Part shown: positions 36,503-49,030 of the stretch, piece after piece | Layout of the letters: every line of letters begins with the position of its first letter | How positions within the stretch are numbered: the first letter of the stretch is position 1 | DNA from: Plasmodium brasilianum | Lineage: Eukaryota; Apicomplexa; Aconoidasida; Haemosporida; Plasmodiidae | Reading direction: 5' to 3' | Assembly: GCF_023973825.1 (NCBI RefSeq) | Contig: NW_027122924.1 | Location: 60,001-124,000, forward strand | Length of the DNA: 64,000 nucleotides | Position numbers and translations under genes: made by a program | The notes under the pieces: model-generated | Seen by the model: the letters and a program-made list of their open reading frames with translations, nothing else | What the model was told of the DNA's origin: nothing | Databases searched by the model: none

Positions 36503-36693
36503 TTACTTACACAAGTACTCATATATTGCCTCAAGGGCTCACAGGCTTTGACTACTCTTTGCTTATTTTTCTAATTAAGGAAATTAAAATGCTTGTGTGT
36601 TAGACTTTCCTTAAATTGTACAAATCGTATCAATTATATAAGAGGACTTTTTAAAAAATAAAAAAATTAGCGAAGAGTACCATAAGAGGAAAA

Positions 36694-37207
36694 ATGGTAA
36701 TATAGCAAAAATATATAATATAAAAAAAAAAAAAAAAGGAAAAAACTACTTGAAGTTACGTTTACTTAAAATTAACGCTTGGAGGATAAGTAAAACATGT
36801 CATAATAGTTAAAAGCAACAGTTATTACTTTGCAAGGTTTTTAAAAAAATAAAGAAAATATGCGCTTTTGTAAATACATACATATATATATATACATACA
36901 CATATATATACGTTTTTACACGTACTTATATATTTTTCTCCTTTTCCTAATAACTTAATAACCCCCTTTTAAAACAGCAAGCCAGAAAATGCACGCAAAA
37001 AATATAATATATTAAATGTACAAGCAATGTTTACATTTATATACTTTTCTATGCACATGCTCTTAATTTTTGCAAACAGTTATAGAATAATTATGAACAT
37101 ATACTAACGTTATCTCGCTTATATAATATGATACATATTTGGCTGTAAGCTGTCTACAGTTATACCTCTTTGTATTTTATGTGTACGTTTCTACTGGCAG
37201 TAAAATA

Positions 37208-37241
<34 letters not shown>

Positions 37242-37750
37242 CCCTTACCCCTTTCGTCTTAAGAGTGAGGCAGAAGAAATACTAAACAGAATTAAAAACC
37301 ATAAAGGGGTTATAGGCATTTTAGTTGTAAATAGTGATGGGTTAATAATTAAGAGCACGTTCGATCAACAGCAGTCTCATTTGCATGCATCACTACTTAC
37401 GCATTTGTCTAACAAGGCGAAGGACGTAATTCGAGAGCTAGATCCTCAGGTTGAGCAAAAAGAAAAATTGGAAAAATGGTGAAATGTGGATGATTATTTA
37501 AGAAAACTATTCTTCCATATACTGCCCTACTTCCATATTACCTTTATTCCATATCGCCCTTTTTTGTATTATTTTACTATGTGCAAATCTTTTTTTTTTT
37601 TTTTTTTTTTTTCTGTAATGTATTTATTTATAGAACGATATAAACTTTTTACGGTTACGATCAAAGAAACACGAAATAATGATTGCACCTGATAAGGATT
37701 ACACACTGATTGTAGTTCAGGACCCGTATGCTGATAAGGAGAAGAGTTAA
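36694..37750 (+). CDS. Dynein light chain roadblock-type (LC7/DYNLRB)
   Basis: Roadblock light chains dimerise and bind the dynein intermediate chain. Exon 2 (37264-37449) begins [18 protein letters not shown] and ends IRELDPQ; exon 3 (37634-37750) reads [17 protein letters not shown], then [13 protein letters not shown] and ends DKEKS. Together they give the whole Roadblock fold ([18 protein letters not shown]; ..[17 protein letters not shown]) of about 100 residues, the usual length. The start codon must be in an upstream exon. The best candidate is an exon with ATG alone as its coding part (36694-36696, donor GTAATA), giving M-SEAEE in phase. This exon is inferred, while exons 2 and 3 are secure. 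Confidence 0.88.
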
Positions 37751-39077
37751 ATATTATGAATGAAGTCGTTTACTATTTTGTTTTTTTTTCATTTTGCATA
37801 GTTATATTAGAGTACACTTTTATATATTTTTTTTTCCTCTTCCCTTTTCCTTTTTCCCTTTTTCTTTTTCCTCTTCCCTTTTCCTTTTTCCCTTTTTCTT
37901 TTTCCTTTTTCCTTTTTCCTTTTCCTTTTTCTTTTTCCTTTTTTCCCAACATCCTCCTGTGTCGTATTTTGTAAATCATAGCAGCGTAAGAGTTGCTACG
38001 ATGATTATTGATAGACGGGAAAAAGAAAACTTATATATGTACATAAACTATATACATACAAATATGAGTTACTTATGTATGTGTACATACAAATATGTAT
38101 TTACCTATATATGCACAAACATGTTAAAAAAAGCATGTCCTTTTGGCTTGACTTTGAAAAGAGAGATATAACAATATATTCAAAAAAAAATGCTGAATTG
38201 AAACTTGAGTATTTATAATTAAAAAGGTGATATGGGCTAGCCAGACTGAATCTGTTATTTACTAAGATTGAGCAATGTGCTTTTTATTTTATTTTAATTA
38301 TACATGAATATATTTTATTATACGTTACTATATTTTATTACTACTTATTGTATATTACTACTTATTGTATATTACTACTTATTGTATATTACTACTTATT
38401 GTATATTACTACTTATTGTATATTACTACTTATTGTATATTACTACTTATTGCATATTACTTCTTATTGTATATTACTTCTTATTATATATCATTATACC
38501 TTATTTTACTCTCTTTTTTTCCATTTCTGCTGATTGCATATCTTTTCACAATACGGTATTTATTTTGTTAAAAGCAATTACGACATAAGCTTATATATGT
38601 CCGAACAACAGTGTCGTACTAAGTCATTGAAAAATACATAAATGAAATTTTTTATTTCGTTTGAAAATGAGCACAATGGAGCTACTACTTACTTTACAAA
38701 TGATTATGAATAATATATACCTTTTTACCATTTATTTATTTTTTTTTTTTTTTTTTTTTTAAAAAGCATTTTCCACGAGCTATTTCGAGAAGGCGCCAAT
38801 ATTTGCCATGTTGGAGAAGAAATTAAAAAATATAAAATATAAAATAAAAAAATAAAAAAATAAAAAAATAAACAATATAAAGTAAAGAGGAAAAAATAAA
38901 AAATAAACAAAGTGCCTAGAATATTGTAATAGCTCCGTTCCATGATTAACATAGTTGTAACATACAAAGCGAAGTACATTCGTATCTTTCTTTGTGCAAA
39001 CATTACATCTTTCCAGTCGTACTGTATATAAATATAAATATAAATATATATATAATAATAAATATAAATATATATAT

Positions 39078-39154
<77 letters not shown>

Positions 39155-39379
39155 TATCCCTCCCATGTACGCAATATACATTATGTATGTATATGTAAGT
39201 ACGATTCACAAATATGAATTCAGAAAAATCGTAGCTATAAACTGCTAATCCTGCAAACATATGTAGTTTCATGCTGTTGTCATGTACATGTACATAATTT
39301 CTGTAATTTAAAAAAAAAAAAAGAGAAAGTTTAAAAAAGATTAAAAAATACGAACAATTATGAAAATATATGTAAAAAG
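37751..39379. other. Intergenic region, arrays only
   Basis: Contains a TTTTCCCTTTTCC pyrimidine array (37830-37950), a 17-bp array (38336-38490), poly-T at 38738-38760 and long (TA)n (39045-39152). No coding segment was recognised. Confidence 0.6.
38336..38490. repeat. 17-bp minisatellite TATTACTACTTATTGTA
   Basis: About eight to nine tandem units, the last ones with TTCTTATT variants. The 17-bp period makes all plus frames open (YYLLYITTYC). Confidence 0.9.
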
Positions 39380-39869
39380 ATGAAACGCAGAAAGGAAAAA
39401 AAAGAATTAACGGATGAAAGTAAGGTACGAAAGGAAACACATAAGAACGATAAAAAAAAAAAAAAAAAAAAAGCGAAACGGGAAGCAAAGCGAGCAGCAA
39501 AGCGAGCAGCAAAACAAAAAACGAAAAATACCAAACATATAATGCTCACATAAAAGTGAACAAATTGAATGCATCAAAAGAAAAGAAAAATGCTAGTGCA
39601 CTATATTATGAAGAGAGTCGTAACAACGCTTGTGCAAATGAGAATTTAAGAGGACAAGAAGAAAATAAAAAAGCAGTTTCAAAAATATTAGAGCAGCTAA
39701 GTTCAGATAAGAAGGAGCACACATTAATAAAACAAATTAGCTCTGTTGTTGATTTTTTGAACAAAAACAAATCGCTCGTTTTGCCAAAGGAAGGTGAGTC
39801 AACACAGTTAACTGCGTCACGGCAAATGTGCATATGCGCTTGTTCTTTTTCACGTTTGTATGGACATGT

Positions 39870-39931
<62 letters not shown>

Positions 39932-42723
39932 ATATATATACATATGTGTATATCTGTTTGCATGTTGGGGCATATTATGAGCTAAACACTCTCCCGGTTG
40001 TTGATGTAAAGCCGAACAACATGTTCATAAACACAAAGAAAAAGATACAATGTTTATTTCATAATCTTGCGTAAATAATATTTTTAGATAAAGAAAAGAG
40101 TACAAAGAAAATAGAAGGCAAAGAGTCTGTGCGCACAGACCTAGAAAAGAACAAGTCCCTGGTGAAAGTTAATATCAATAACGATGGTAATAAGATCTAC
40201 AAAATATAGTATGTAATATGTAATATGTGTGTTCTTATCTAAACGCGTTTGATGTAATATATATATTTTATGCATATGTAAAACTGTTAGAGCTTAGTAC
40301 TCCCCCCCCCTCTGCATACGTTTTTACCCTATTGTATAAATATATGTGCTGCTCATATTTTCACTCATTGTAATATTTTATATTTTTTTTTTCATTTTTG
40401 TCCATTTTTGTCCATTTTTGAATTTTTTTCCTTTTAGAAAGAAATAAAAGAACTGTTTTTGTTGGTAACCTCCCTTTGAGGAATATGAGGCCGTCAAAAT
40501 TGCTAAAAATTTTGAATGTTAAAAAATCTACTGTAGAAGCGGTACCTTCATATGCTCGTTTGTATCGTGGACGTTGTGCATGTGTGTATATGTTTGTGTA
40601 TATGTTTGTGCATACGTGTTTATATGCGTGTATACATGTGTATACGTGTCCCATTCATATAGGTGAGGTTTCGTTCTCAGCCGATAGATGAAAAGTACGT
40701 TAATAAAAAGAAGTTAGGTGTTATATTGAAGAAGTTTACTGTAAAAAAAATAAAAAAAAAAAAAAAATTACAAAGAAGATATATAATTATGGGATTGCAT
40801 TTTGTATGTTATTTTCCCCGTTTTCTGTGTAAAATAACAAGGGGAAAAAAGGCAAGGGAAAAAAAAAAAAAATACCTGATTTAATTCTTTGTTCTTTTAA
40901 ATTCAATTAGGATGCTAAAGATAACATGAATGCATTAATAACGTTGAAGAATAAAGAGGATGTCCATATGCTTTTGGAAAAAAGTGTAAAGTGTTCATAT
41001 TCTTTAACTGCATTTTATTTATTTATTTTTTTTTTTTCTCCCATTTAATATAAATATAAGGAAAGTATTAGTTCGTGTATGTCATTGTGCATATAATGAA
41101 GTGTATACACAAGTGCGACTTGCATGGTATATGCACCGAAACGTTCACGCTGTGGATTACAGTTTAAAATTTTTTTTATTCTCTTCATAGGGGACTGTAT
41201 ATGAAGGTTATGTAATAAGAATTACCAAGCTGGGGGATGAAAATTTTTTTAACAGGAAAAAGTCTGTATGTATAAAAAATTTACATAAAAAATTAAACGA
41301 AAGGGATTTATATGAAGTAATGAAGGAAATAGATGAGATTAAAGGTACCTTTTCAATTTTGCATTTTTCTTTTTATAAAAGCGGAGGAGTATAACGTACC
41401 CTCTCACATAGACTTGCATTGTGTTGATTTGGATTTATTTGGCTTTATCTGTACCTGTTTGGATGTATTTGGCTTTATATGTACTTGTTTGGATGTATTT
41501 GGCTTTATCTGTACTTGTTTGGATGTATTTGGCTTAATCTGCATTTATTCACCTTTTTTTTCTTTTTTTTTTTATTTCTTTTTTTGTTTTCTTTTTTTTT
41601 ATCTTTTTTTTTTCTTTTTTTTTTATTCCTTTTTTTTTTCTTCCCTAGGAATTCGAATACTACGAGACGAGAAGACAAGTTGTTCGACGGTAAGGAGAAT
41701 GAAAAAAAGGAAAATAAAAAAAATTAAATAAAAGAAAAAGCTACTAACTGCATTTGTAGACCACTCTTTCATATAAAGAACAGGCACAAAAATGAAAAAC
41801 GCGAAGATCTTTTCGCGCTAATTACTCTGCTGAAAAGTGGGAAGGCAATATTCATGTGAGAGTGCTTATAAAATTCTAAACCGTATTCATTACTATTCAT
41901 TTTGTTTTTCTTTTTTTTTTTTTTATTTTTTTTTTTTGTCTTCATTCAGGGGGTATGTTTTGTTCTCTTTAAGAACAGAAGCTCCGTTAAAAAGGCTATT
42001 GAGATGTTCAATGGAAAAGAAATAAATGTAAGCACTTTACATTTTAAATAATAAAAAAGAAAAAAAAAGAAAAAGAAAACAGGAGTTGTTTAGTACATTG
42101 TGTGCAATACTTTTTTTTTTTTTTTTTTTTTATTTTGTATTAGTTTTCCTTATTTTGCACAATTTCTTTTCTTTTTTTTTCAAAATGTTCAAAAAATTCT
42201 GAACAGGACAGGAAAGTTATCGTTCAGAGGGTGCTTGATCATAAGGAAAAATATAAGGCAGAGGGTGAGCACACAATTGTAAAAATAAAATGTATATAAA
42301 TCCCTGCATAGAGGTGTATTAGAGTGTTTTTACTTTGTGTTTGCATATGTCTACATATATATATATATGTATATATATATGTATATATATATGCATTTGC
42401 GTAATACTAATATGCGTTTTAGTGAGTAGAGTGTGCAGCTCATATGTCCCTATAGACAGCTCTTCCACATTAGGGGAATAGGCAACAAAGCGGTTGTTCA
42501 TACACACACACATACACACACGTGCATGTGGATGTACATGTGCATTCGTTACAAGCCAATTTAGACGTACTTGTTTATGCACACCTCTTTTTCAGGAGAA
42601 ACAAAACAGATGGTGAAGAAGCACATTAAAAAGGGTTTTAAGAAATTAAAAATGAAAAAAAAAAAGAAAAAAAAATATGTAAGAAAGAAAAGAACAGGAG
42701 TTCCAGGTGATATGACCAACTAA
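39380..42723 (+). CDS. RBM34/Nop12-like nucleolar RNA-binding protein (two RRMs)
   Basis: RBM34/Nop12 proteins act in 5.8S/25S rRNA maturation. I reconstruct exons 39380-39793 (with a frame break at a 21-base poly-A, 39452-39472), 40088-40186, 40438-40541, 40663-40803, 40911-40985, 41191-41344, 41649-41689, 41950-42027, 42207-42264 and 42596-42723, all phase-consistent. The N-terminal third is Lys/Ser-rich. RRM1 begins [13 protein letters not shown], continues [16 protein letters not shown] and [17 protein letters not shown]2 begins [20 protein letters not shown], continues [12 protein letters not shown] and [20 protein letters not shown]. The C-terminus is a Lys-rich nucleolar-type tail ending [10 protein letters not shown]. 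The long spacing inside RRM1 and the order of blocks match RBM34 closely. Confidence 0.86.
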
Positions 42724-44822
42724 TTTTAGAAGCATATCACCTTCAGTCATATTATGAAAAACGAACATGTTTGTTTTTGTTTTGTGTAAATTTTGTACCT
42801 GTGCATATACAATGTATTAGCAAAAAGTTGAATATGTGTTTCCCTTTTATATTAGTAATGTATAAGTATAAACAAAAAAAAATGAGCATATATATATATA
42901 TATATATACGCGTACATGTACATATGTATCCATGGAAATATGAATGCGCACATATATATATATATGTATCCGTGCAAATATGAATGCGCACATATATATA
43001 TGTATATATATATATATATATATACATACATACATACGTATATGCGGAAAAATTAAAAATTACAAAGACATTGCGCTTATCCCAAAAAATGTTTTGTTGT
43101 TTTGTGCAGTCGTGGAGAAGGTAAAACAAAAATAAAAAATGTTTTACCTTGTGTTATGCGATTTTATGAGGTTATGCTGTTTTAATATATTCATTTGTTT
43201 CAATTTTTTTAATTTATTGAGTTTTTTTAATTTATTAAATTTCTTTAATTTATTGAGTTTTTTTAATTTATTGAATTTTCTTTCTCTGTTCCCTTCCCCT
43301 GTGTTTATCATTGTACTTATTATTTGAATAATTCTCATCGTAGTTGACCCATAGGAGTGCTTAAACTCCCTGATGTTTTCATACTATATATATTTTATTT
43401 CTACTGAAAATTCTTTTTTTTTTTTTTTTTTTTTTTCCGTGTAATGTGTAGTATAACACAACAATGCTAACATATGTGCATAAAAACTGAAGCAAAGAAA
43501 AGCGTAGATAGTATTACATATAAACAGATAAATGGATAAATAAATACACAAAAACTTAAGTATATAAACACATAAATCATAAATGTATGAACGTATATCT
43601 ACGAAACCATTTTATGGTGAATAACAAAAAAGGAAAGTAATAAAAAATGTTCAACAAAAAATGGAGTAATAAAAAATGGAGTAATAAAAAATAATATGTA
43701 AAAATAAGGAAAAAAAAAAAAAAAGAAGACAGAGCAGGAACAATGCTAAAAATGCTATACATATATAAGTCACTGGACAAAAAATTTAAAACTTATATAA
43801 ACATGAATGCATAAATTAATATATACATATATACATACTTTCTTCAATGCGGCTGAAAAATTTATTATAATTTTGAATATTTCACGTGTACGCGTATACA
43901 TGGGTAATATATACATATATAATTATATATGTGCATATGCATTGGAAATGCATATATATATATATGTGAAGGATGTATGACTGCAATGTTTTATTTTTCT
44001 AAACGTTTATTGATTAGTCCTGCGAAATATAAATAAAAAATGAAAAAAGGAAAAGAACGAGCAGAACGAGAAGAACGAACAGAACGAACAGAACGTACAG
44101 AACGTACAAACGGACGTTATTTGCTTTATTTTTTTTGCACAAAAAAAAAAAAAAAAATTCGGTAAATATTTAACATTAAAAATTTTTATTTCTTTTTTAA
44201 AAATATATGTTGCAAATATATACATATACCAATGCATATAATACAAATACGTATATATGTACATATACATGAACTGGTAAAGACTAATTTGTTCAATATT
44301 TTGAAAAAAAAAATTCCATTAAACACATAATTATAGAATGCCGTTCGCTATGTATAGTGGACGCTGTGCATTGTGTATTTAATTTTTTTTAAATAATTTT
44401 TTTGTATTTGGATTTTTGAACGCACGCACAATTTATTTCTTTAATAAAATGTTAGTTTTAAATTAAGGCCAAAAGGAAAAATAGGATATAAAAAAAAAAA
44501 AAATTTATGCTATATATATAACCTATTATATATTTTTTTACTTGTTCATTTTTTTGTTTATTTATTTGCTCATTTATTCGTTTATTCATTTATTCGTTTA
44601 CTCATTTATTCGTTTACTCATTTATTCGTTTACTCATTTATTCGTTTTCTCATTTATTCGTTTACTCATTTATTCGTTTATTCATTTATCTGTTTGCTCA
44701 TTTATTCGTTTACTCACTTCGTTTACTTCTTTTATTTTACTTTTATGAACATGTTATAGTAACATATATAACAGTTGCAACGTAAAAATACTGCGGTACA
44801 GCATTAATATTTTTCATATAAT
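42724..44822. other. Intergenic region
   Basis: AT-rich spacer with (TA)n/(GTAT)n (42888-43030), a TTTAATTTATTGAGTTT array (43195-43285), poly-T (43417-43437) and TTTATTCGTTTACTCA units (44560-44715). No coding segment is supported. Confidence 0.6.
44560..44715. repeat. TTTATTCGTTTACTCA 16-bp array
   Basis: About ten units of CATTTATTCGTTTACT with minor variants. Confidence 0.88.
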
Positions 44823-44873
44823 ATGTTTAAAAAGTTCTATGGGTATTCTAAAATTATAAACAACATAAAGAAG

Positions 44874-44954
<81 letters not shown>

Positions 44955-45429
44955 ACAAAATAACAAAAAAACAAAAATACAAAAATACAAAATAACAAAA
45001 TAACAAAAAAACAAAATAACAAAAAAACAAAATAACAAAATAACAAAAAAATAAAATAACAAAAAAATAAAAAAACTCCTATTTAGAGTAGCACAAACAA
45101 GTGTTGATAAAACGGCAGCTCAATTTTTGTGAGTGGATAAGCAAGAGATCGTACATACAAACATATGCACAGTTGTACTCCCATACGTACGCACATTTGT
45201 AGGCCCATACATACATACATACACACACACATATGTGTGTGTATATACGCAAACGAGCAAACAAAAGCACTACAGTCATTCTACGAGCAATACAGGAGAG
45301 TTATACACTGCATAGAAATAGCAGAACATAGAATTTTTTCTGGCATGTAATAATTAATAAGAATAATTTTTATATGTAAAATGTGAATATGTACTTTATT
45401 CTAGCGCGTTTTATTTTTTATATATGCTA

Positions 45430-45460
<31 letters not shown>

Positions 45461-45735
45461 GTAAGTGATAAAGTAAAAGAAATAAGTCAAATATACAAGG
45501 AGAAAGGAAAGGTTTTTTTTTTTTTTTTTTTTTTGCATAGAGAATTGCAAATTTGGGATTGCGTTATTGTGAGGGTTAAGGTATTTTGTACACGCGCACA
45601 AGCACAAATACAAGCACAAATACAAGCACAAATACAAATACAAATACAAATACATATATGTGTATGCATATGTACTGTCAATTACATGTACGGATGCAGG
45701 TATGTGGACTCCTGGGTATGTATGCCAAACTGGAA
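44823..45735 (+). CDS. Probable small multi-exon gene, unidentified
   Basis: Coding-like segments in order: about 45089-45129 (VAQTSVDKTAAQF or, in another frame, HKQVLIKRQLNF; donor GTGAGT), about 45270-45347 (after a CAAAAG or CTACAG acceptor; SFYEQYRRVIHCIEIAEH, RIFSG; donor GTAATA), 45464-45513 (after GTAAG; DKVKEISQIYKEKGK), about 45541-45580 (ELQIWDCVIVRVK, donor GTATTT) and 45700-45750 (after ATGCAG; VCGLLGMYAKLEQIVK, stop). Most junctions agree in phase. The poly-T around 45514-45535 and the 5' end (perhaps ATG at 44823, MFKKFYG, spliced over the poly-A) do not resolve cleanly. The product would be a helical protein of about 100 residues; no family is recognised. Confidence 0.4.
44874..45071. 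repeat. 79-base poly-A followed by AACAAAAT-type repeats
   Basis: Uninterrupted A from 44874 to 44952, then AATAACAAAATAACAAA repeats to 45071. This is the longest homopolymer in the window. Confidence 0.95.
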
Positions 45736-46100
45736 CAAATCGTCAAGTAGACGATTCAATTTTTGAACATTTTAAATAAAATTTTTTTGTTGATATATTT
45801 TCGCACAATTTTGAAAGAGTAATAGGAGGAATAATTATCATTAGTTAACATTTCTTTCTCCTTCCAGTGAAAATATAAGAATAGCATACGTGTATTATTA
45901 CAACGTATTTATTTTATTTTTTTGCAATTCTGTACTCTTGTGATAAGGTGTGCAGTACATTGTTTCGCGTGTGTAAATATTTTTTTTTTATTTTTTTTTT
46001 TTTTTTACATTTCTCTTTTCTCTTTTCTCTTCTCTCTTCTCTCTATACTTTTTTTATCTTTTTTCTCTGTACCGTTCCTTCCATTTTTATTTATTTTATT

Positions 46101-46137
<37 letters not shown>

Positions 46138-46140
<3 letters not shown>

Positions 46141-46512
46141 CCTTCACTAAAAGAAGAAGTGCCGTTTGAAAATAGAGTAGCAGAGACACACAAAATTAGA
46201 GCAAAATATCCCAACAGAATTCCAGTGGTATGTGAAAAAGCTAGTAGATCAAACTTACCCGAAATAGAAAAAAAAAAATTTCTTGTGCCTATGAATATGT
46301 TGGTAGGGGAATTTAAGTTTATTCTTCATCAGCATATAAATCAGAGTGCTTATGGAAGTAACATGAAAATGTTTCGAGAGAAAACTATATATTTGTTTGT
46401 TAATAATATTATTCCCAAAACAGGTTTGTTAATGCAAGAATTATATGAAATGTATAAGGATGAGGATGGTTATTTGTATCTTGAGTATAGCTGTGAAAGT
46501 TGTTTTGGGTAA
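46138..46512 (+). CDS. ATG8: Autophagy-related ubiquitin-like protein ATG8
   Basis: Ubiquitin-like modifier conjugated to phosphatidylethanolamine. In Plasmodium it coats the apicoplast and is needed for its inheritance. Single exon, 124 residues, complete. It opens PSLKEEVPFENRVAETHKIR, followed by YPNRIPVVCEKASRS (docking region), FLVPMNMLVGEFKFILH, and the C-terminal fold with LYEMYKDEDGYLYLEYS. It ends in Gly124 (CESCFG), so the glycine used for lipidation is already exposed and no ATG4 trimming is required, as known for apicomplexan ATG8. The ATG follows a (TA)n tract directly. Confidence 0.97.
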
Positions 46513-46617
46513 CACTAACAACTAAGGTACGATGATTATCCTTTTTATGTATTATTTTCTATAGAAAATTTTGAACATCGTGTTAGTTTGTTTGAATTGG
46601 GGGTACTAACAGTGCAA

Positions 46618-46830
46618 GAAGGTACCCTCCAACGAAATACACTACAAGTATGTACACTCCAATGAAATACAATACAAGTACGTACCCTCCAATGAAATAC
46701 ACTACAAGTAAGTACACTCCAATGAAATACAATACAAGTACGTACCCTCCAATGAAATACACTACAAGTAAGTACATTCCAATGAAATACAATACAAGTA
46801 AGTACACTCCAATGAATACACTCAAGTACG
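46618..46830. repeat. 30-bp minisatellite 3' of ATG8
   Basis: About seven units of AGTACGTACCCTCCAATGAA plus ATACACTACA, alternating with AGTACACTCCAATGAA variants. This gives an apparent 60-bp higher-order period. It begins 106 bp after the ATG8 stop, so it may be in the 3' UTR. Confidence 0.9.
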
Positions 46831-46962
46831 CATGCTTACAAGTAAGTGCACGTCAAGTATACGCACTGCCAGAACGGGTGTACGTACACCCCCAACCAGA
46901 TCCGCAAATTTTTTTTAAAATAAATTTTTAAATATTTAAATAATGAAAACACCACCATTGTT

Positions 46963-46996
<34 letters not shown>

Positions 46997-47176
46997 GAGT
47001 TCGAATGGTAGGAAATAATTTTTTCTTCTAGATTTTTATGCCTTTTTTTTTTTTTTTTTTCTTTTTCTTTTTAATATTATTTAATTATAAAAATGTTATT
47101 TATCAATTACCTACATAACACGTGTAGGTATTCCTTGTATATTCCTTTTTTATTCAAAAAAGAATTAGTCATTTTG

Positions 47177-47209
<33 letters not shown>

Positions 47210-47616
47210 CCTTCTTTTTTAATTATATGTTTGTATTTTATTTTATTTCATATTATGTTTTATAGTAGGAATCTATTCACGTGTGCGTGAGTCATACACA
47301 CACTTTTTTATTTCTCATCATTTTTGTCATTTGCATTTTTTACGGCACTACTCCTTCATCTGTGCTGTATATGCACGAACATATTCATGTTTACGTGCCT
47401 TCCTTCAAATTTTACCATTTCACTTATTTATTTTCTTTTTACGTTTATTCCCTTTTGTTTTCTTTTCTTTTCTTTTCTTTTTTTTATTATTTGAAGTTCG
47501 GATTAATTTTGAAAATTCATAAAATTACTTTGAAAATATTTTCGTTATAACAATGTTACAGCGCCTCCTTTTGAGAGTTACATTCCTTGTATAGAGGGCA
47601 CTCCGATTAAAATAAA

Positions 47617-47858
47617 ATAGAGTGAAAAATAAAGTAAAAAATTGAGTAAAAAATTGAGTAAAAAATTGAATGAAAAATTGAGTGAAAAATAAAGTAAAAA
47701 ATTGAGTAAAAAATTGAGTAAAAAATTGAGTAAAAAATTGTGTAAAAAACAGAGTAAAAAATAAAATAAAAAATAAAGTAAAAAATTGAGTAAAAAATTG
47801 AGTAAAAAATTGAGTAAAAAATTGAGTAAAAAATAAAGTAAAAAATAAAATAAAAGAC
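47617..47858. repeat. 13-bp array AAAAATTGAGTAA
   Basis: About 18 units of AAAAATTGAGTAA with AAATAAAGTAA variants. Confidence 0.88.
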
Positions 47859-47919
47859 GGCAAAAGGCTCACTGTATTTTTTAGCAGTCCTCTTTGCGTA
47901 AAAATGAGACACAGTTGTA

Positions 47920-48335
47920 TTATTTAATGTCCATTTCGTCCTGTTTTACATCACATTGCTTGGTTTTATTATTTCCTCTGTATGCCATTATAATACTAAC
48001 CTTATTATGTAGCAAGGGACGAGATGGATATATTGCGTTAGCTCTTTTCACACTATGTATTTTATTATAAAAATGTATGAAGCAAACCTTAAACGAATGA
48101 TATTTATACTTTTATGTAAATACCCGTTGTTTGTAAAATTTAAATGCACAGAGAAAAATGTTTGCACTTTTTTATATTGTTTTTAACAAAATATATGTTG
48201 TCTGTTGTTATTGCTTAATGATTGGGTGTTTACTATTTAGCTGACGTTTGTCCTTATACAAGTGGAATCTTAACAGACTATTCTCATTCGTCTTTCTATG
48301 AAATTTTGATATGGCCCCCTTGACTTATATATCTC
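47920..48335 (-). other. Possible minus-strand exons, unidentified
   Basis: Two coding-like segments: 48335 to about 48279 (after the strong acceptor CTGTTCTTCTTAAAG; EIYKSRGPYQNFIERRMRI) and 48000-47920 (after ATAATAAG; VSIIMAYRGNNKT, then KQCDVKQDEMDIK and stop). They could be the last two exons of a small gene transcribed opposite to ATG8 and MnmA. The donor of the first (ATA/GTCTGT) is non-consensus. Confidence 0.25.
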
Positions 48336-48419
48336 CTTTAAGAAGAACAGGAAGACTATCTCTTTAGATTGACGTTAGCAATTATGTGTGCAAAAAAAAA
48401 AAATAAATAAATAAATAAA

Positions 48420-48562
48420 TAAAACAACAAAATAAAATACAACAAAATAAAATACAACAAAATAATTTAAAACAAAATAATTTAAAACAAAATAATTTAA
48501 AACAAAATAATTTAAAACAAAATAATTTAAAACAAAATAATTTAAAACAAAATAATTTAAAA
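48420..48562. repeat. AATTTAAAACAAAATA array
   Basis: About eight 16-18 bp units of AATAATTTAAAACAAA, ending just before a poly-T at 48591-48624. Confidence 0.85.
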
Positions 48563-48585
48563 CGGACATAGTTTGCATTTACGGG

Positions 48586-48626
<41 letters not shown>

Positions 48627-48880
48627 AACATTAGTGCTTCAGAAAAAAGGAATAAAAATGTCGACAAACAATTTCACAGTCAACTTATAGATAACAAAGG
48701 GATTTGCACTTAAGGAGAAACGAAGCAAATGAATGAAAAAAAAAAAAAAAAAAAAAAAAAAACGACAACTAAGAATGAAGTTTTATATGTAAATAGTGGG
48801 AGTTAAGCCAACGCTTATTCGCGCATGCGGAGGGGGCACAACGTCCCATACGTCAGTGCATACATATGCATATATATATA

Positions 48881-48911
<31 letters not shown>

Positions 48912-49030
48912 AGATATAGATAGATATTTTTATTTATGTATATATTCATTTACATATATATATATATGGGCTTTTGTTTTATATATACCATATACTACAT
49001 TGTTTTCCTTTTTTTTTTTTTTTAATACCA

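Larger units (their letters stand above)
34612..36693. other. Intergenic region rich in arrays
   Basis: 3' flank of the coiled-coil gene and 5' flank of the roadblock gene. It contains ATTATCGTTATC/ATTATGATTATC repeats (34898-35075), poly-A/T runs (34709-34731, 36055-36088), CACATATGTATA repeats (35858-35950) and the 13-bp array below. No coding segment is supported. Confidence 0.6.
46513..47919. other. Intergenic region after ATG8
   Basis: Contains two arrays (listed separately), poly-T tracts (46961-46994, 47042-47061, 47179-47211) and no recognised plus-strand gene. Confidence 0.6.

Noticed and set aside
47525..47912. Phe/Thr/Gln-rich minus-strand ORFs
   Set aside because: Translation of the AAAAATTGAGTAA array in all frames.
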